This document shows, one piece after another, positions 1-7,610 of a DNA stretch of 64,000 bases. Every line of letters starts with the position of its first letter. Position 1 is the first letter of the stretch. This DNA is from Massilia sp. Leaf139. GTDB taxonomy: Bacteria > Pseudomonadota > Gammaproteobacteria > Burkholderiales > Burkholderiaceae_D. The notes under the pieces were generated by a model. It made no database searches, had not been told where the DNA came from, and saw nothing but the letters and a program-made list of their open reading frames with translations. The translations under genes and the position numbers were made by a program. Location of the stretch: the NCBI RefSeq assembly GCF_001424165.1, contig NZ_LMOJ01000001.1, forward strand, positions 213,194 to 277,193. Reading direction: 5' to 3'.

Positions 1-1244
1 GCCTGTTGCGCGACGGCGCGCCAGGTGTAGTGGCGCCAGGCGCGCAGCAGGCCTTCCTCGCCCATGCGCTTGCCCAGCGCCGGGTCGGCATGGAGGGCGG
101 CCAGGCGCGCGGCCAGCGCACGCGGGTCGCGCGAAGGGATCAGGAAACCGGTCAACCCGTCCACGACCGTGCTCTTGATTCCGCCGACTTCGGCGCCGAT
201 GACCGGGCGTGCGCAAGCCATGGCTTCCACCGGCGTGATGCCGAAGGGCTCGTACCAGGGCGTGCTGACGAAGACGTCGGCGGCGCCGTACCACAGGCGC
301 AGGGCGGCGCGCGGCTGCTGGCCGGCGAAGCGCACCTGGTCGTCGACGCCGAGCTGCTGGGCGAGGGCGCGCAGGCGCGCCTGTTCCTCCTCACCGCCAT
401 CGCCACCGCTGCCAACGACGAGCAGGTCGGCATCGACCCCATGGCGGTCGCGCAGCATGGCCAGGCCCTGGATCGCGGTGTCGATGCCCTTGCGCGGCGC
501 CAGGCGCCCCAGCTGCAGCACGGTGAAGCGCTCCGGGGCCAGGCCCAGCTGCGCGCGCGCCACGGCGCGTGGGACGGGCCAGAGTTCGTTCGGATCGAAG
601 CCGCGCGGCGCCACCGTGATGCGACCAGGATCGGCGCCATACAGCTGTTCCATGTCGAGCCGCTCCTGGGGCGATTCTGCAATGATGCGGTCGGCCTGGC
701 GCATCAGCGCCTTCTCGAGCCGGATGCGCTCGGGTGGGAAGGCATCGAACGGGCCGTGCGCCAGGCGGCGCATGTCGCCCAGTGCATGAAAGGTGATCAC
801 CCAGGGAATGCCGAGTGCCAGCTTGAGCTGCTGGGCGACCAGGCCGGACATGAAAAAATTCGCATGCACGATGTCGTAGGGCACGGCTAGGCGCCGCGCG
901 AAGCGGATCACGAAGCGGACGAATGCGTCCATGTGGGGCAGTAGCGCTTCCTTCGGCAGCGGCTGGGCGGGGCCGGCCGGCACGTGGATGAGTCGTATCC
1001 CTTCGCCCAGGTGCACGATCTTGTTTTGACCGGGCGCGTCGCGGCGCGTGAAGATATCGACGCGGGCGCCGGCCAGCGCCAGTTCGCGCGCCAGGTTCGC
1101 GACATAGACATCCTGGCCCCCGACATTGGCAGCGGCAGCGGCACCGCCCTGTGCGGGCAGCGGCGAAGCATGCTCGCTGATGAGGGCGACGTGGCCGAAC
1201 CGGTGTGCGGGCCCGCTGCGCGGCAGCTGCTCGTTCAGTTTCAT
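1..1244 (-). CDS. GT4-family glycosyltransferase, 3' end beyond window
   Basis: Read on the minus strand, the frame opens at ATG 1244 and runs off the window edge with 414 codons present, so the C-terminus is missing. The N-terminus has the GT-B type GGQDVYVANLAREL segment (about residues 42-55). Near residues 332-340 it has EPFGITPVE, the E-x7-E nucleotide-sugar signature of retaining GT4 enzymes, followed by a Gly-rich stretch. The expected role is transfer of a sugar from an activated donor, perhaps for exopolysaccharide or a small glycoside; the substrate cannot be read. It starts 7 bases after the stop of the upstream GT2 gene, so the two probably form one operon. Family call secure, function unknown. 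Confidence 0.85.
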   Translation of the reverse strand, partial: MKLNEQLPRSGPAHRFGHVALISEHASPLPAQGGAAAAANVGGQDVYVANLARELALAGARVDIFTRRDAPGQNKIVHLGEGIRLIHVPAGPAQPLPKEALLPHMDAFVRFVIRFARRLAVPYDIVHANFFMSGLVAQQLKLALGIPWVITFHALGDMRRLAHGPFDAFPPERIRLEKALMRQADRIIAESPQERLDMEQLYGADPGRITVAPRGFDPNELWPVPRAVARAQLGLAPERFTVLQLGRLAPRKGIDTAIQGLAMLRDRHGVDADLLVVGSGGDGGEEEQARLRALAQQLGVDDQVRFAGQQPRAALRLWYGAADVFVSTPWYEPFGITPVEAMACARPVIGAEVGGIKSTVVDGLTGFLIPSRDPRALAARLAALHADPALGKRMGEEGLLRAWRHYTWRAVAQQ

Positions 1245-1251
1245 GGCGGCC

Positions 1252-2259
1252 TCAGGTGAAGCGCACGCGGTAGCGGATGGCGCCGGTCAGGCGCCAGAAC
1301 ACGGCCAGCGGCGGAATCAGCGCCGAGGTGACGATGACGTCGGCGATCTGCGCCGCCCGGTAGCGTTTGCCGCGCAGGCGCTGCCGGCACAGGCGCGCCG
1401 TCAGCGCCAGCCAGCCGAGCCCGGCCAGCAGCGCGAGGGCGTTGTGGCCGGCAACGAGGGCGCCGAGCGCGGCCAGCAGCACGGCCGCCGCCAGGTAGTA
1501 ATCCCAGGGTGGCGCGGCGGCGATGCGTTCGCGGTAGAGCTGCGGATGCTTCTTGTAGAGCAGGGCGTCGAACACGGCCGCGCGGGTGCGCACCAGGCTC
1601 GCGCCCCAGGGCGCCGGCTGCAGCGGCAGCACGACCAGCGCCTCGGGCGCATGGGCAATGCGAGCGTCGAGCGCCAACAGGCGGAAGTGGAGGTCGGCAT
1701 CGCAGTGGCTGGCCTGTTCGAAGCGTTCGTCGAAGCCTTCGACCCGCTCGAGCACGCTCTTGCGGCAGAAGCAGTTGGCGATGCTGAATTCGTCGTCATG
1801 GGCCTGGGGGACGTGATGCGCGTCCTCTGTGAGCCGCGCCGGCAGGCGCATGTCGAGCCGTCCGCACAGCACGTCGACATGGTCGTGCATGCCGGCCAGG
1901 CCCTGGGACAGCCAGGTGGGCGCGGGCACCGCGTCCTCGTCGGTAAAGGCGAGGATCGCACCCTGGGCGCTGCGCCAGCCCAGGTTGCGGGCGGCGGCCG
2001 GACCGTGCCGGTTGGAGTTGGGCAGGTAGACCAGGCGCGGCCCGCGCTCGAGGGTGCGCGTGCGCCAGCCGGCCACCAGGTGCAGCGTATTGTGATTGGG
2101 TTCGTCGTCGACGACGATGACTTCGTAGGAAGTGCCGGGCAGGGTCTGGCGGGTAAGGGCGTCGAGGCAGCGGTCGAGCAGATCCATCCGCCCGCCCGTC
2201 GGGACGACGACCGAGAGCTTGACCGTGCCGCTGGCTGTCCTTGGCGTCATTACTGGCAT
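1252..2259 (-). CDS. GT2-family glycosyltransferase with C-terminal membrane segments
   Basis: 335 residues. The GT-A nucleotide-binding fold shows as LSVVVPTGG (about 15-23), a VVDDE stretch (49-53) and a metal-binding-like FTDEDAVP (105-112). A hydrophobic stretch at about 247-290 could form one or two membrane helices, so the enzyme is probably held at the inner membrane with its catalytic domain in the cytoplasm. The ATG at 2259 is preceded by GGAGAG at suitable spacing. It is the first gene of a pair with the GT4 gene. The sugar donor and acceptor are not identifiable; polysaccharide or glycolipid assembly is the likely setting (inference). Confidence 0.85.
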   Translation of the reverse strand: MPVMTPRTASGTVKLSVVVPTGGRMDLLDRCLDALTRQTLPGTSYEVIVVDDEPNHNTLHLVAGWRTRTLERGPRLVYLPNSNRHGPAAARNLGWRSAQGAILAFTDEDAVPAPTWLSQGLAGMHDHVDVLCGRLDMRLPARLTEDAHHVPQAHDDEFSIANCFCRKSVLERVEGFDERFEQASHCDADLHFRLLALDARIAHAPEALVVLPLQPAPWGASLVRTRAAVFDALLYKKHPQLYRERIAAAPPWDYYLAAAVLLAALGALVAGHNALALLAGLGWLALTARLCRQRLRGKRYRAAQIADVIVTSALIPPLAVFWRLTGAIRYRVRFT

Positions 2260-2519
2260 GCTGCTCTCCGATAAGTGAACGATGTTTCCCTGATGAGAGT
2301 GGTTCGATTGCGCGGGGAATGGCTGAGTTCCGGCCCGATAACCGGCGCTGAATCTGGATCAAGCGCCGACGTCGCCTGGACGGCGTCGGGCAGCATCGGA
2401 AAGAAAGGGAGCGTGCCGGCCGGCAGGCTGACGGCGGCCGCATCCATTGCTCGGTGAGCGAAGGACTCGTCCTACAGCGAACTCATGCAATGGGCATGAC
2501 GATGGGTAATGGATGGACG
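2260..2519. other. gap upstream of the glycosyltransferase pair
   Basis: About 260 bases between the GT2 start and the terminator of the next minus-strand gene. It should hold the promoter of the glycosyltransferase pair. I see no convincing gene: short open frames on both strands lack a ribosome binding site and any family resemblance. Confidence 0.5.
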
Positions 2520-2547
2520 AAAAAAAAAGCCCGCGCGACGGCGGGCA
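2520..2547 (-). terminator. intrinsic terminator of the disordered-protein gene
   Basis: On the minus strand a GCCCGC/GCGGGC-type stem is followed directly by a run of eight to nine T. It lies about 65 bases beyond the stop codon at 2611. Confidence 0.8.
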
Positions 2548-2557
2548 GGGAGGTGCG

Positions 2558-2581
2558 CCGGCAGCGCTCACACGCTGCCGG
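2558..2581. other. perfect 9-bp hairpin between stop codon and terminator
   Basis: CCGGCAGCG, a 6-base loop and CGCTGCCGG. It lies between the stop of the 2611-3510 gene and its terminator, with no T-tract of its own. It may protect the mRNA 3' end or strengthen termination (inference). Confidence 0.55.
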
Positions 2582-2610
2582 ACTGGAGAGGTTGGCTAGG
2601 ACAAGTCCGG

Positions 2611-3510
2611 TCAGCCGCGCGAAAATCCGGTGTCGTCGTCCATCTTGCGATCGCCCGCCAGGCGGTTGGCGCCGGCCGGGCTCTTTGGATAGCCGCCGGC
2701 CGCGTCGTTCGATTCGTGCACGCGATCCGGATCCTGCTGCATGCTGCCGCCCGGTTTCCAGCCGGGATTGTCGCCACGCGGTCCCGAATTGCCCGGGCTG
2801 CGCGGCAGGCCGCCCGTGGAGTCGTTCGACTGGTGCATCTGCGCCTCTTCGGCGCCGCCTTCGCGGCCCGCTTCGCCCGTCTGCGAACCGGCGCGGTCGG
2901 TGCTTTGCGCGGCGCCGCCGGCGCCCGCTTGCTGGGATGCGTTCAGGCTTTGCTGTCCGCCGCCAAAGCTGCCGCCGCCGGACTGCGGCTGGCTCGATTG
3001 CATCGAGTCGCCGCCGCGATGATGATGGCCCAGCGAGCCGCCCTGCAGTTCGGGCTGGCGCGGATCCTGCGGATTCATGCGTGCGGCCGCCTGCGTGTTG
3101 CCGGCATGCGCGCCTTCGTAGTGGAGCAGGTCGGTGCCGCTGTCGGCCGGACGGTGGCCCACCGGCTGTTCGAGCTGGCCATAGGCGACCGAGCGCTGTT
3201 CCATCTGGCGCTGGTGGCTGTCGGTGATGCCCTGCTGGGGGCCGCTGCCGCCGCTCTGCTGGGTCTGCATCGAACCGCCGGGCAGATCCCAGCGGCTGCT
3301 GTCCTCGGCGAACTGGCCTGGCCCCATGCCGCTCTGCTGGGTACCCATCTGGTCGATGCCCTGGCGGCCCTGCTGCTGCGAGGCGCCCTGCGGATAGGTG
3401 TGATCCAGCGGGGCGTCGGGCGCTGTCTTGCACTTGGCGTTCTTGTTCCACTTTTCGTTGCCGCCGTTATTCGTCTGGTTGTTCATTTCGCTGCGTTGGT
3501 TCGCGTCCAT
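2611..3510 (-). CDS. disordered Gln/Gly/Ser-rich hypothetical protein
   Basis: 299 residues, almost wholly low complexity: rich in Gln, Gly, Ser and Asn, with few hydrophobic residues and no signal peptide or membrane segment. The chosen ATG at 3510 follows AAAGGA; a longer frame begins at 3600 but lacks that site. Near the C-terminus a motif of the form H-x-S-N-D-x-x-G-G-x-P-(R/K)-S-P occurs twice, about 45 residues apart, so the tail contains a degenerate duplication. There is a short His run (GHHHRGG). I do not recognise a family. Its neighbour, the KGG stress protein at 3862, is also small, hydrophilic and disordered, which suggests a stress or desiccation role (inference only). Confidence 0.7.
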   Translation of the reverse strand: MDANQRSEMNNQTNNGGNEKWNKNAKCKTAPDAPLDHTYPQGASQQQGRQGIDQMGTQQSGMGPGQFAEDSSRWDLPGGSMQTQQSGGSGPQQGITDSHQRQMEQRSVAYGQLEQPVGHRPADSGTDLLHYEGAHAGNTQAAARMNPQDPRQPELQGGSLGHHHRGGDSMQSSQPQSGGGSFGGGQQSLNASQQAGAGGAAQSTDRAGSQTGEAGREGGAEEAQMHQSNDSTGGLPRSPGNSGPRGDNPGWKPGGSMQQDPDRVHESNDAAGGYPKSPAGANRLAGDRKMDDDTGFSRG

Positions 3511-3861
3511 GTCATGTCCTTTCAAAACGGTTTTGCTGGCGAAGGCAAGGAGGCAGGATGCCGCCGGCGTCGCCCCGATCTTGCCATGATGCGCGCGCAT
3601 GCCCAGGTTCAGTATAGGAAGACGCAGCGGTAGTGTGTAGGACTAATACTGATGGGGAAAGTGATGAAAAGCAGTCTATTTCGTAAGTGCATTTTCTGTC
3701 GCCTGTAGTCCTACAAAGTCATCTGAAAATGTCCTATACCCTCATCTAATTCGCATGCCTACTATGAATTCGACGTTCGCTCATCTGCGTTCATGGATGG
3801 GCGAGGGCCAAGCCTGCCGCAGGACGCGGCGGTTTTATAAGTGAACAGGGAGAACACGATC
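3511..3861. promoter_or_regulatory. divergent promoter region
   Basis: About 350 bases separating the divergently read disordered-protein gene and the KGG gene. The section from about 3610 to 3770 is clearly AT-richer than its surroundings, as expected for promoters. No specific operator could be recognised. Confidence 0.5.
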
Positions 3862-4152
3862 ATGGCTTCGAGTAACCAAGGCAACAAGCAGGGCGGTAAC
3901 CAATCCAACAGCCAAAGCGCGGGCGGCACTCGCAACCGCGGTTTCGCATCGATGGATCCACAGCGTCAGCGTGAAATCGCCAGCCAGGGTGGCAAGGCGG
4001 CTCACCAGAAAGGCACCGCGCACGAATTCACCTCCGAGGAAGCACGCCGCGCCGGCAGCATGAGCCACGGCAATCGTCAATCGGCCAGCGCCGGTTCGGG
4101 CAGCAGCTCGCGCAGCTCCTCGAAGAGCGGCGGCCGCAGCTCGAAAGAGTAA
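3862..4152 (+). CDS. KGG repeat-containing stress protein (YciG-like)
   Basis: 96 residues, hydrophilic, no membrane segment. The core has the KGG-family pattern: a GFASMDPQRQREIASQGGKAAH segment (split here: GFASMDPQRQ, then REIASQGGKAAH) followed by a second, weaker EEARRAGSMSHG unit. The tail is a Ser/Gly/Arg-rich disordered extension. Start ATG 3862 is preceded by AGGGAGA at 8 bases; a GTG at 3841 is in frame but has no comparable site. Members of this family (E. coli YciG, Bacillus GsiB-like) are general-stress proteins of unclear biochemical function. A strong terminator follows at 4215. Confidence 0.85.
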   Translation: MASSNQGNKQGGNQSNSQSAGGTRNRGFASMDPQRQREIASQGGKAAHQKGTAHEFTSEEARRAGSMSHGNRQSASAGSGSSSRSSSKSGGRSSKE

Positions 4153-4214
4153 GCGTCCGCTGCGCCTCGCCGTCCGCTGCCGGCGGACGCTGCGGGGCGA
4201 CATGGAAGCATGCA

Positions 4215-4244
4215 CGGGGAGCGTATTCGCTCCCCGTTTTCTTT
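4215..4244 (+). terminator. intrinsic terminator after the KGG gene
   Basis: Perfect 9-bp stem CGGGGAGCG / CGCTCCCCG with a TATT loop, followed by TTTTCTTT. A second, GC-only hairpin lies just upstream, inside the 4165-4195 stretch. Confidence 0.9.
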
Positions 4245-4309
4245 CCATAGTTACAGCAAACGGGGTAGAATCGCTGCGCCTTTTTAACAACTCCCTGAGG
4301 AACATCGTG

Positions 4310-4711
4310 GTGAAAGAAGCGGTCATTCGTCAAGTCAAGAGCATGTCCATGTCATGCGACCGGGTCGGCAATTCGCTGCTCGCCAAGTTCAGCACGCAGG
4401 GCGCAAACGATGTCTGCCTGCACATCCCGGCGACCATCGTGTTCTGGCTGCTCAAGCACATGCCGGTCAACCAGGATCCGACCCTGCAGCCGCCATCCTC
4501 GCCGCCGCCGCAGATCACCCAGTATGACTGGCAGAACCCGGCCAACCCGCGCGCGCTGACCCTGAACTGCCGCGAACTGCCGGGCAAGCTGCGCATGCAG
4601 TTCAACCTCGAGCGCGGCAGCCTGGTGCTCGTCCTCGACCGCAGCAACGTCGAACTGATGCGCCAGATCATGGCCATGTACACCGCCGAACTGATCGACC
4701 TCGACGCCTGA
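4310..4711 (+). CDS. conserved-looking hypothetical cytoplasmic protein
   Basis: 133 residues from a GTG at 4310 (8 bases after TGAGGA; the adjacent GTG at 4307 is equally possible). No signal peptide or membrane helix. The middle holds a PPSSPPPQ linker; the C-terminal half (NCRELPGKLRMQF, LVLVLDRSNVELMRQIM) looks folded. I do not recognise the family. The gene stands alone between the KGG terminator and the carboxypeptidase, with codon use like its neighbours, so it is probably a real gene. Confidence 0.6.
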   Translation: MKEAVIRQVKSMSMSCDRVGNSLLAKFSTQGANDVCLHIPATIVFWLLKHMPVNQDPTLQPPSSPPPQITQYDWQNPANPRALTLNCRELPGKLRMQFNLERGSLVLVLDRSNVELMRQIMAMYTAELIDLDA

Positions 4712-4781
4712 ACGCGGCCCTGGACGCCCAGTCAAATCCGGTATCATCCCCACTCGCGAAGTGACCATAAAAGGATCAGCC

Positions 4782-5903
4782 ATGCCTATCAAAATCAGCC
4801 AGCATTTCGATTCGGGCGCCATCGAGGTGGTGCAAGCCGAGAACGCGAAACAGATCGACCTGAACCTGCGCCGCGATAACAACGCGGACATCCACCAGTG
4901 GTTCCACTTCCGCCTGCAGGGCGCGCGCGGCCAGGCCTGCACGATCCGTTTCCTGAATGCCGGCCAGGCCACCTATCCGAAGGGCTTCGAGGATTACCAG
5001 GTCGCCGCCAGCTACGACACCGAGAACTGGTTCCGCGTGCCGACCAGCTTCGACGGCCAGGTCATGACGGTCAATCACACCCCCGAGCTCGACAGCATTT
5101 ATTACGCCTATTTCGAGCCTTACACCTGGGAGCGCCACCTGCGCCTGCTGGGCGAAGTGGCCGAGAACCCGATCGCCCGCGTGCACGACATCGGCACTAC
5201 GCTCGACGGCCGCGACATGAACCTGGTGGTGATCGGCAACCCGGCCGCCGAGAAGAAGATCTGGGTCATCGCGCGCCAGCATCCGGGCGAGACCATGGCC
5301 GAATGGTATGTCGAAGGCCTGATGGATGCGCTGCTCGACGACGCCAACCCGATCGCGACCAGGCTGCTGCAGCGCGCCGTGTTCTACATCGTGCCGAACA
5401 TGAACCCGGACGGCTCGGTGCGCGGCAACCTGCGCACCAACGCGGCCGGCGCCAACCTGAACCGCGAATGGATGACGCCGTCGCTCGAGCGCAGCCCCGA
5501 AGTGCTGTGCGTCAAAAACAAGATCCACGAGACTGGCGTCGACATGTTCTTCGACATCCACGGTGACGAGGCCCTGCCGTACAACTTCGTGGCGGGCAAC
5601 GAGATGCTGGCCGATTTCACGCCCGAGCGCGAAGCGCGCCAGAAAGCCTTCGTGGCGCAGTACATGGCGGCCAGCCCCGACTTCCAGAACGTCTACGGCT
5701 ATGCGGCCAGCAAGTACAACGAGGAACTGCTGACCCTGGCCTCGAAGTACATCGGCCACACCTTCAAATGCCTGTCGCTGACCCTGGAAATGCCGTTCAA
5801 GGACAACGCCAACCTGCTCAACAGCTACACCGGCTGGAATGGCGCACGCAGCGCCGCCCTGGGCGCCGCGCTGCTGCAGCCGATCCTGCAGTCGCTCGAC
5901 TGA
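4782..5903 (+). CDS. M14-family zinc carboxypeptidase, cytosolic (Nna1/CCP-like)
   Basis: 373 residues, no signal peptide. An N-terminal beta-rich domain (about 1-130) precedes the peptidase domain, the layout of the cytosolic carboxypeptidase (M14D, CCP/Nna1-type) subfamily. Zinc ligands are visible as H167-P-G-E170 in RQHPGETMAEW and H260 in FDIHGDE; the catalytic glutamate is E336 in LTLEMPF. The N-R pair in NLNREW matches substrate carboxylate binding. Start ATG 4782 follows AAAAGGA; an in-frame GTG at 4761 is less likely. It should trim C-terminal residues from peptides or proteins in the cytoplasm; the natural substrate of bacterial members is unknown. The next gene begins 2 bases after the stop, so translation is probably coupled. 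Confidence 0.9.
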   Translation: MPIKISQHFDSGAIEVVQAENAKQIDLNLRRDNNADIHQWFHFRLQGARGQACTIRFLNAGQATYPKGFEDYQVAASYDTENWFRVPTSFDGQVMTVNHTPELDSIYYAYFEPYTWERHLRLLGEVAENPIARVHDIGTTLDGRDMNLVVIGNPAAEKKIWVIARQHPGETMAEWYVEGLMDALLDDANPIATRLLQRAVFYIVPNMNPDGSVRGNLRTNAAGANLNREWMTPSLERSPEVLCVKNKIHETGVDMFFDIHGDEALPYNFVAGNEMLADFTPEREARQKAFVAQYMAASPDFQNVYGYAASKYNEELLTLASKYIGHTFKCLSLTLEMPFKDNANLLNSYTGWNGARSAALGAALLQPILQSLD

Positions 5904-5905
5904 CC

Positions 5906-6382
5906 GTGGGTATAGAAATCGAGCGCAAATTCCTGCCGGCTGGCGACGGCTGGCGGGAAGGGGGCGAGCCCGTCCTGCTGCGCCAGGGCTATCTCAGCAC
6001 CGATCCGGCGCGCACCGTGCGCGTGCGCATCGAGGGCGAGCGCGCCTTCCTGACCATTAAGGGCAAGAACCAGGGCGCAACGCGCGGCGAGTGGGAATAT
6101 CCGATTCCCGTGGCGGAGGCGGCCGAGCTGCTCGACACCCTATGCCCGCCGCCCCTGATCGAGAAATACCGGCGCCGCATTCCTGTCGGCGCGCATACCT
6201 GGGAAGTCGACGAATTCCTGGGCGCGAATGCCGGCCTCGTCGTGGCCGAGATCGAACTGGCGAGCGAGGACGAGGCTTTCGAGAAGCCCGAGTGGATCGG
6301 CCCTGAAGTCACCGACGACGTCCGCTATTTCAATTCCAACCTGATCCGCCATCCGTATTCTTCCTGGAAAGACCGAATATGA
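5906..6382 (+). CDS. CYTH-domain protein (triphosphatase-like)
   Basis: 158 residues from GTG 5906, giving the usual CYTH beginning GIEIERKFL with the E-x-E-x-K metal and phosphate signature. Further conserved charged positions are visible at RVRIEG, LTIKGK, EKYRR, WEVDEF and AEIEL, covering the eight-strand tunnel fold. Family members hydrolyse tripolyphosphate, thiamine triphosphate or nucleoside triphosphates; which applies here cannot be told. It sits between the carboxypeptidase (2-base gap) and the serine hydrolase (ATGA overlap) in a three-gene operon. Confidence 0.9.
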   Translation: MGIEIERKFLPAGDGWREGGEPVLLRQGYLSTDPARTVRVRIEGERAFLTIKGKNQGATRGEWEYPIPVAEAAELLDTLCPPPLIEKYRRRIPVGAHTWEVDEFLGANAGLVVAEIELASEDEAFEKPEWIGPEVTDDVRYFNSNLIRHPYSSWKDRI

Positions 6383-7536
6383 CCGACCTGACCTGGCGCA
6401 GCGCGCTCGTCCTTGGCTTCACCGCGCTGCTGGCGAGCGGCAGCCTGCACGCCGCGCAGCCGGCACCGGCCGCCGCCTACTTCCCGCCGAGTGGCGACTG
6501 GGCGCGCAAGGCGCCTGCCGAGCTGGGCATGGACGCGGCGGCGCTGGCCGCTGCCGTGCAATATGCGCAGAGCCACGAAACCACGCGCGCCGTCGATTTT
6601 TCCGATCAGGAAGCGACCTTCGGCAGCCGCCTCGGTTCGATGCCGACGCGCCGCGCGCGCACCAACGGCCTCGTCATCTACAAGGGTTATGTGGTCGCCG
6701 AGTTCGGCGACACGGCCTTTGTCGATCCGACCTATTCGGTGGCGAAGAGCATGCTGGCGACGGTCGCCGGCGTGGCCCAGCGCGACGGCCGCATCGGCAA
6801 GCTCGACGAGCCGGTGGGCAAGCGCGTGAACGACGGCGGCTATTCCTCGCCGCGCAACGCGCTCGTCACCTGGCGCCAGCACCTGCAGCAGGAAACCGAG
6901 TGGGAAGGCAGCCTGTGGAGCAAGAACGCCGACTTCGTTGGTAAGGAACAGTTCGGCGCCGGCGAACGCAAGCCGCGCCAGCTTGGCGCACCGGGCAGCT
7001 TCTACGAATACAACGACGTGCGCATCAACCGCTTTGCGCTGTCGCTGCTGCGCGTGTTCGAAAAACCGGTGCCGCAGGTGTTCCAGGAAGAGGTGATGGA
7101 CGTCATCGGCGCCTCCAACACCTGGAAGTGGGTGCCCTACACCAATAGCTATGTCGAGCTGAACGGCAAGCAGGCGCCTTCCGTCAGCGGCGGCACGCGC
7201 TGGGGCGGCGGCATGTGGATCAATTCCTGGGACATGGCGCGCTTCGGCTACCTGTGGCTGCGCGGCGGCGCCTGGAACGGGCGCCAGGTAGTGCCGGCGG
7301 CGTATGTGAAGGAAGCCCTCGCACCGAGCGCGCACGGGCCGGACTACGGCTATCTCTGGTGGCTCAATACCAAGGGCAAGAACCTGCCAGGCCTGCCGAC
7401 GAACGCCTATGCGGCGCTGGGCGCCGGCAGCAACACGGTGCTGGTCTCGCCGGATCACGACCTGGTGATCGTCTGGCGCTGGCATGCGGGGAATGTCGCC
7501 GAGTTCGGCAAGCGGGTGATCGGGGCGATCCGCTGA
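6379..7536 (+). CDS. exported serine hydrolase of the beta-lactamase / penicillin-binding fold (S12-like)
   Basis: 385 residues. A hydrophobic N-terminus (SALVLGFTALLASGSLHAA) looks like a signal peptide with cleavage near residue 26, so it should act in the periplasm. The catalytic S-x-x-K is S120-V-A-K123; the FYEYNDVRIN segment supplies the tyrosine (Y211) of the second motif. The C-terminal RWGGGMWINSWDMARFGYLWL and AALGAGSN segments are typical of 6-aminohexanoate-dimer-hydrolase-like and class C beta-lactamase-related esterases. The substrate is unknown. It overlaps the CYTH stop by ATGA, and a strong terminator follows at 7562. Confidence 0.88.
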   Translation: MTDLTWRSALVLGFTALLASGSLHAAQPAPAAAYFPPSGDWARKAPAELGMDAAALAAAVQYAQSHETTRAVDFSDQEATFGSRLGSMPTRRARTNGLVIYKGYVVAEFGDTAFVDPTYSVAKSMLATVAGVAQRDGRIGKLDEPVGKRVNDGGYSSPRNALVTWRQHLQQETEWEGSLWSKNADFVGKEQFGAGERKPRQLGAPGSFYEYNDVRINRFALSLLRVFEKPVPQVFQEEVMDVIGASNTWKWVPYTNSYVELNGKQAPSVSGGTRWGGGMWINSWDMARFGYLWLRGGAWNGRQVVPAAYVKEALAPSAHGPDYGYLWWLNTKGKNLPGLPTNAYAALGAGSNTVLVSPDHDLVIVWRWHAGNVAEFGKRVIGAIR

Positions 7537-7561
7537 TGTCAACGCATCAATCATCTTCATG

Positions 7562-7590
7562 AAAAACGGCGCCTATCAGGCGCCGTTTTT
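7562..7590. terminator. bidirectional intrinsic terminator
   Basis: AAAAACGGCGCC, a TATCA loop and GGCGCCGTTTTT: a perfect stem with A-run and T-run on either side. It serves both the serine hydrolase (plus) and the DUF2863 gene (minus), which converge here. Confidence 0.93.
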
Positions 7591-7610
7591 CATGCGTCGA
7601 AACTAATCGA

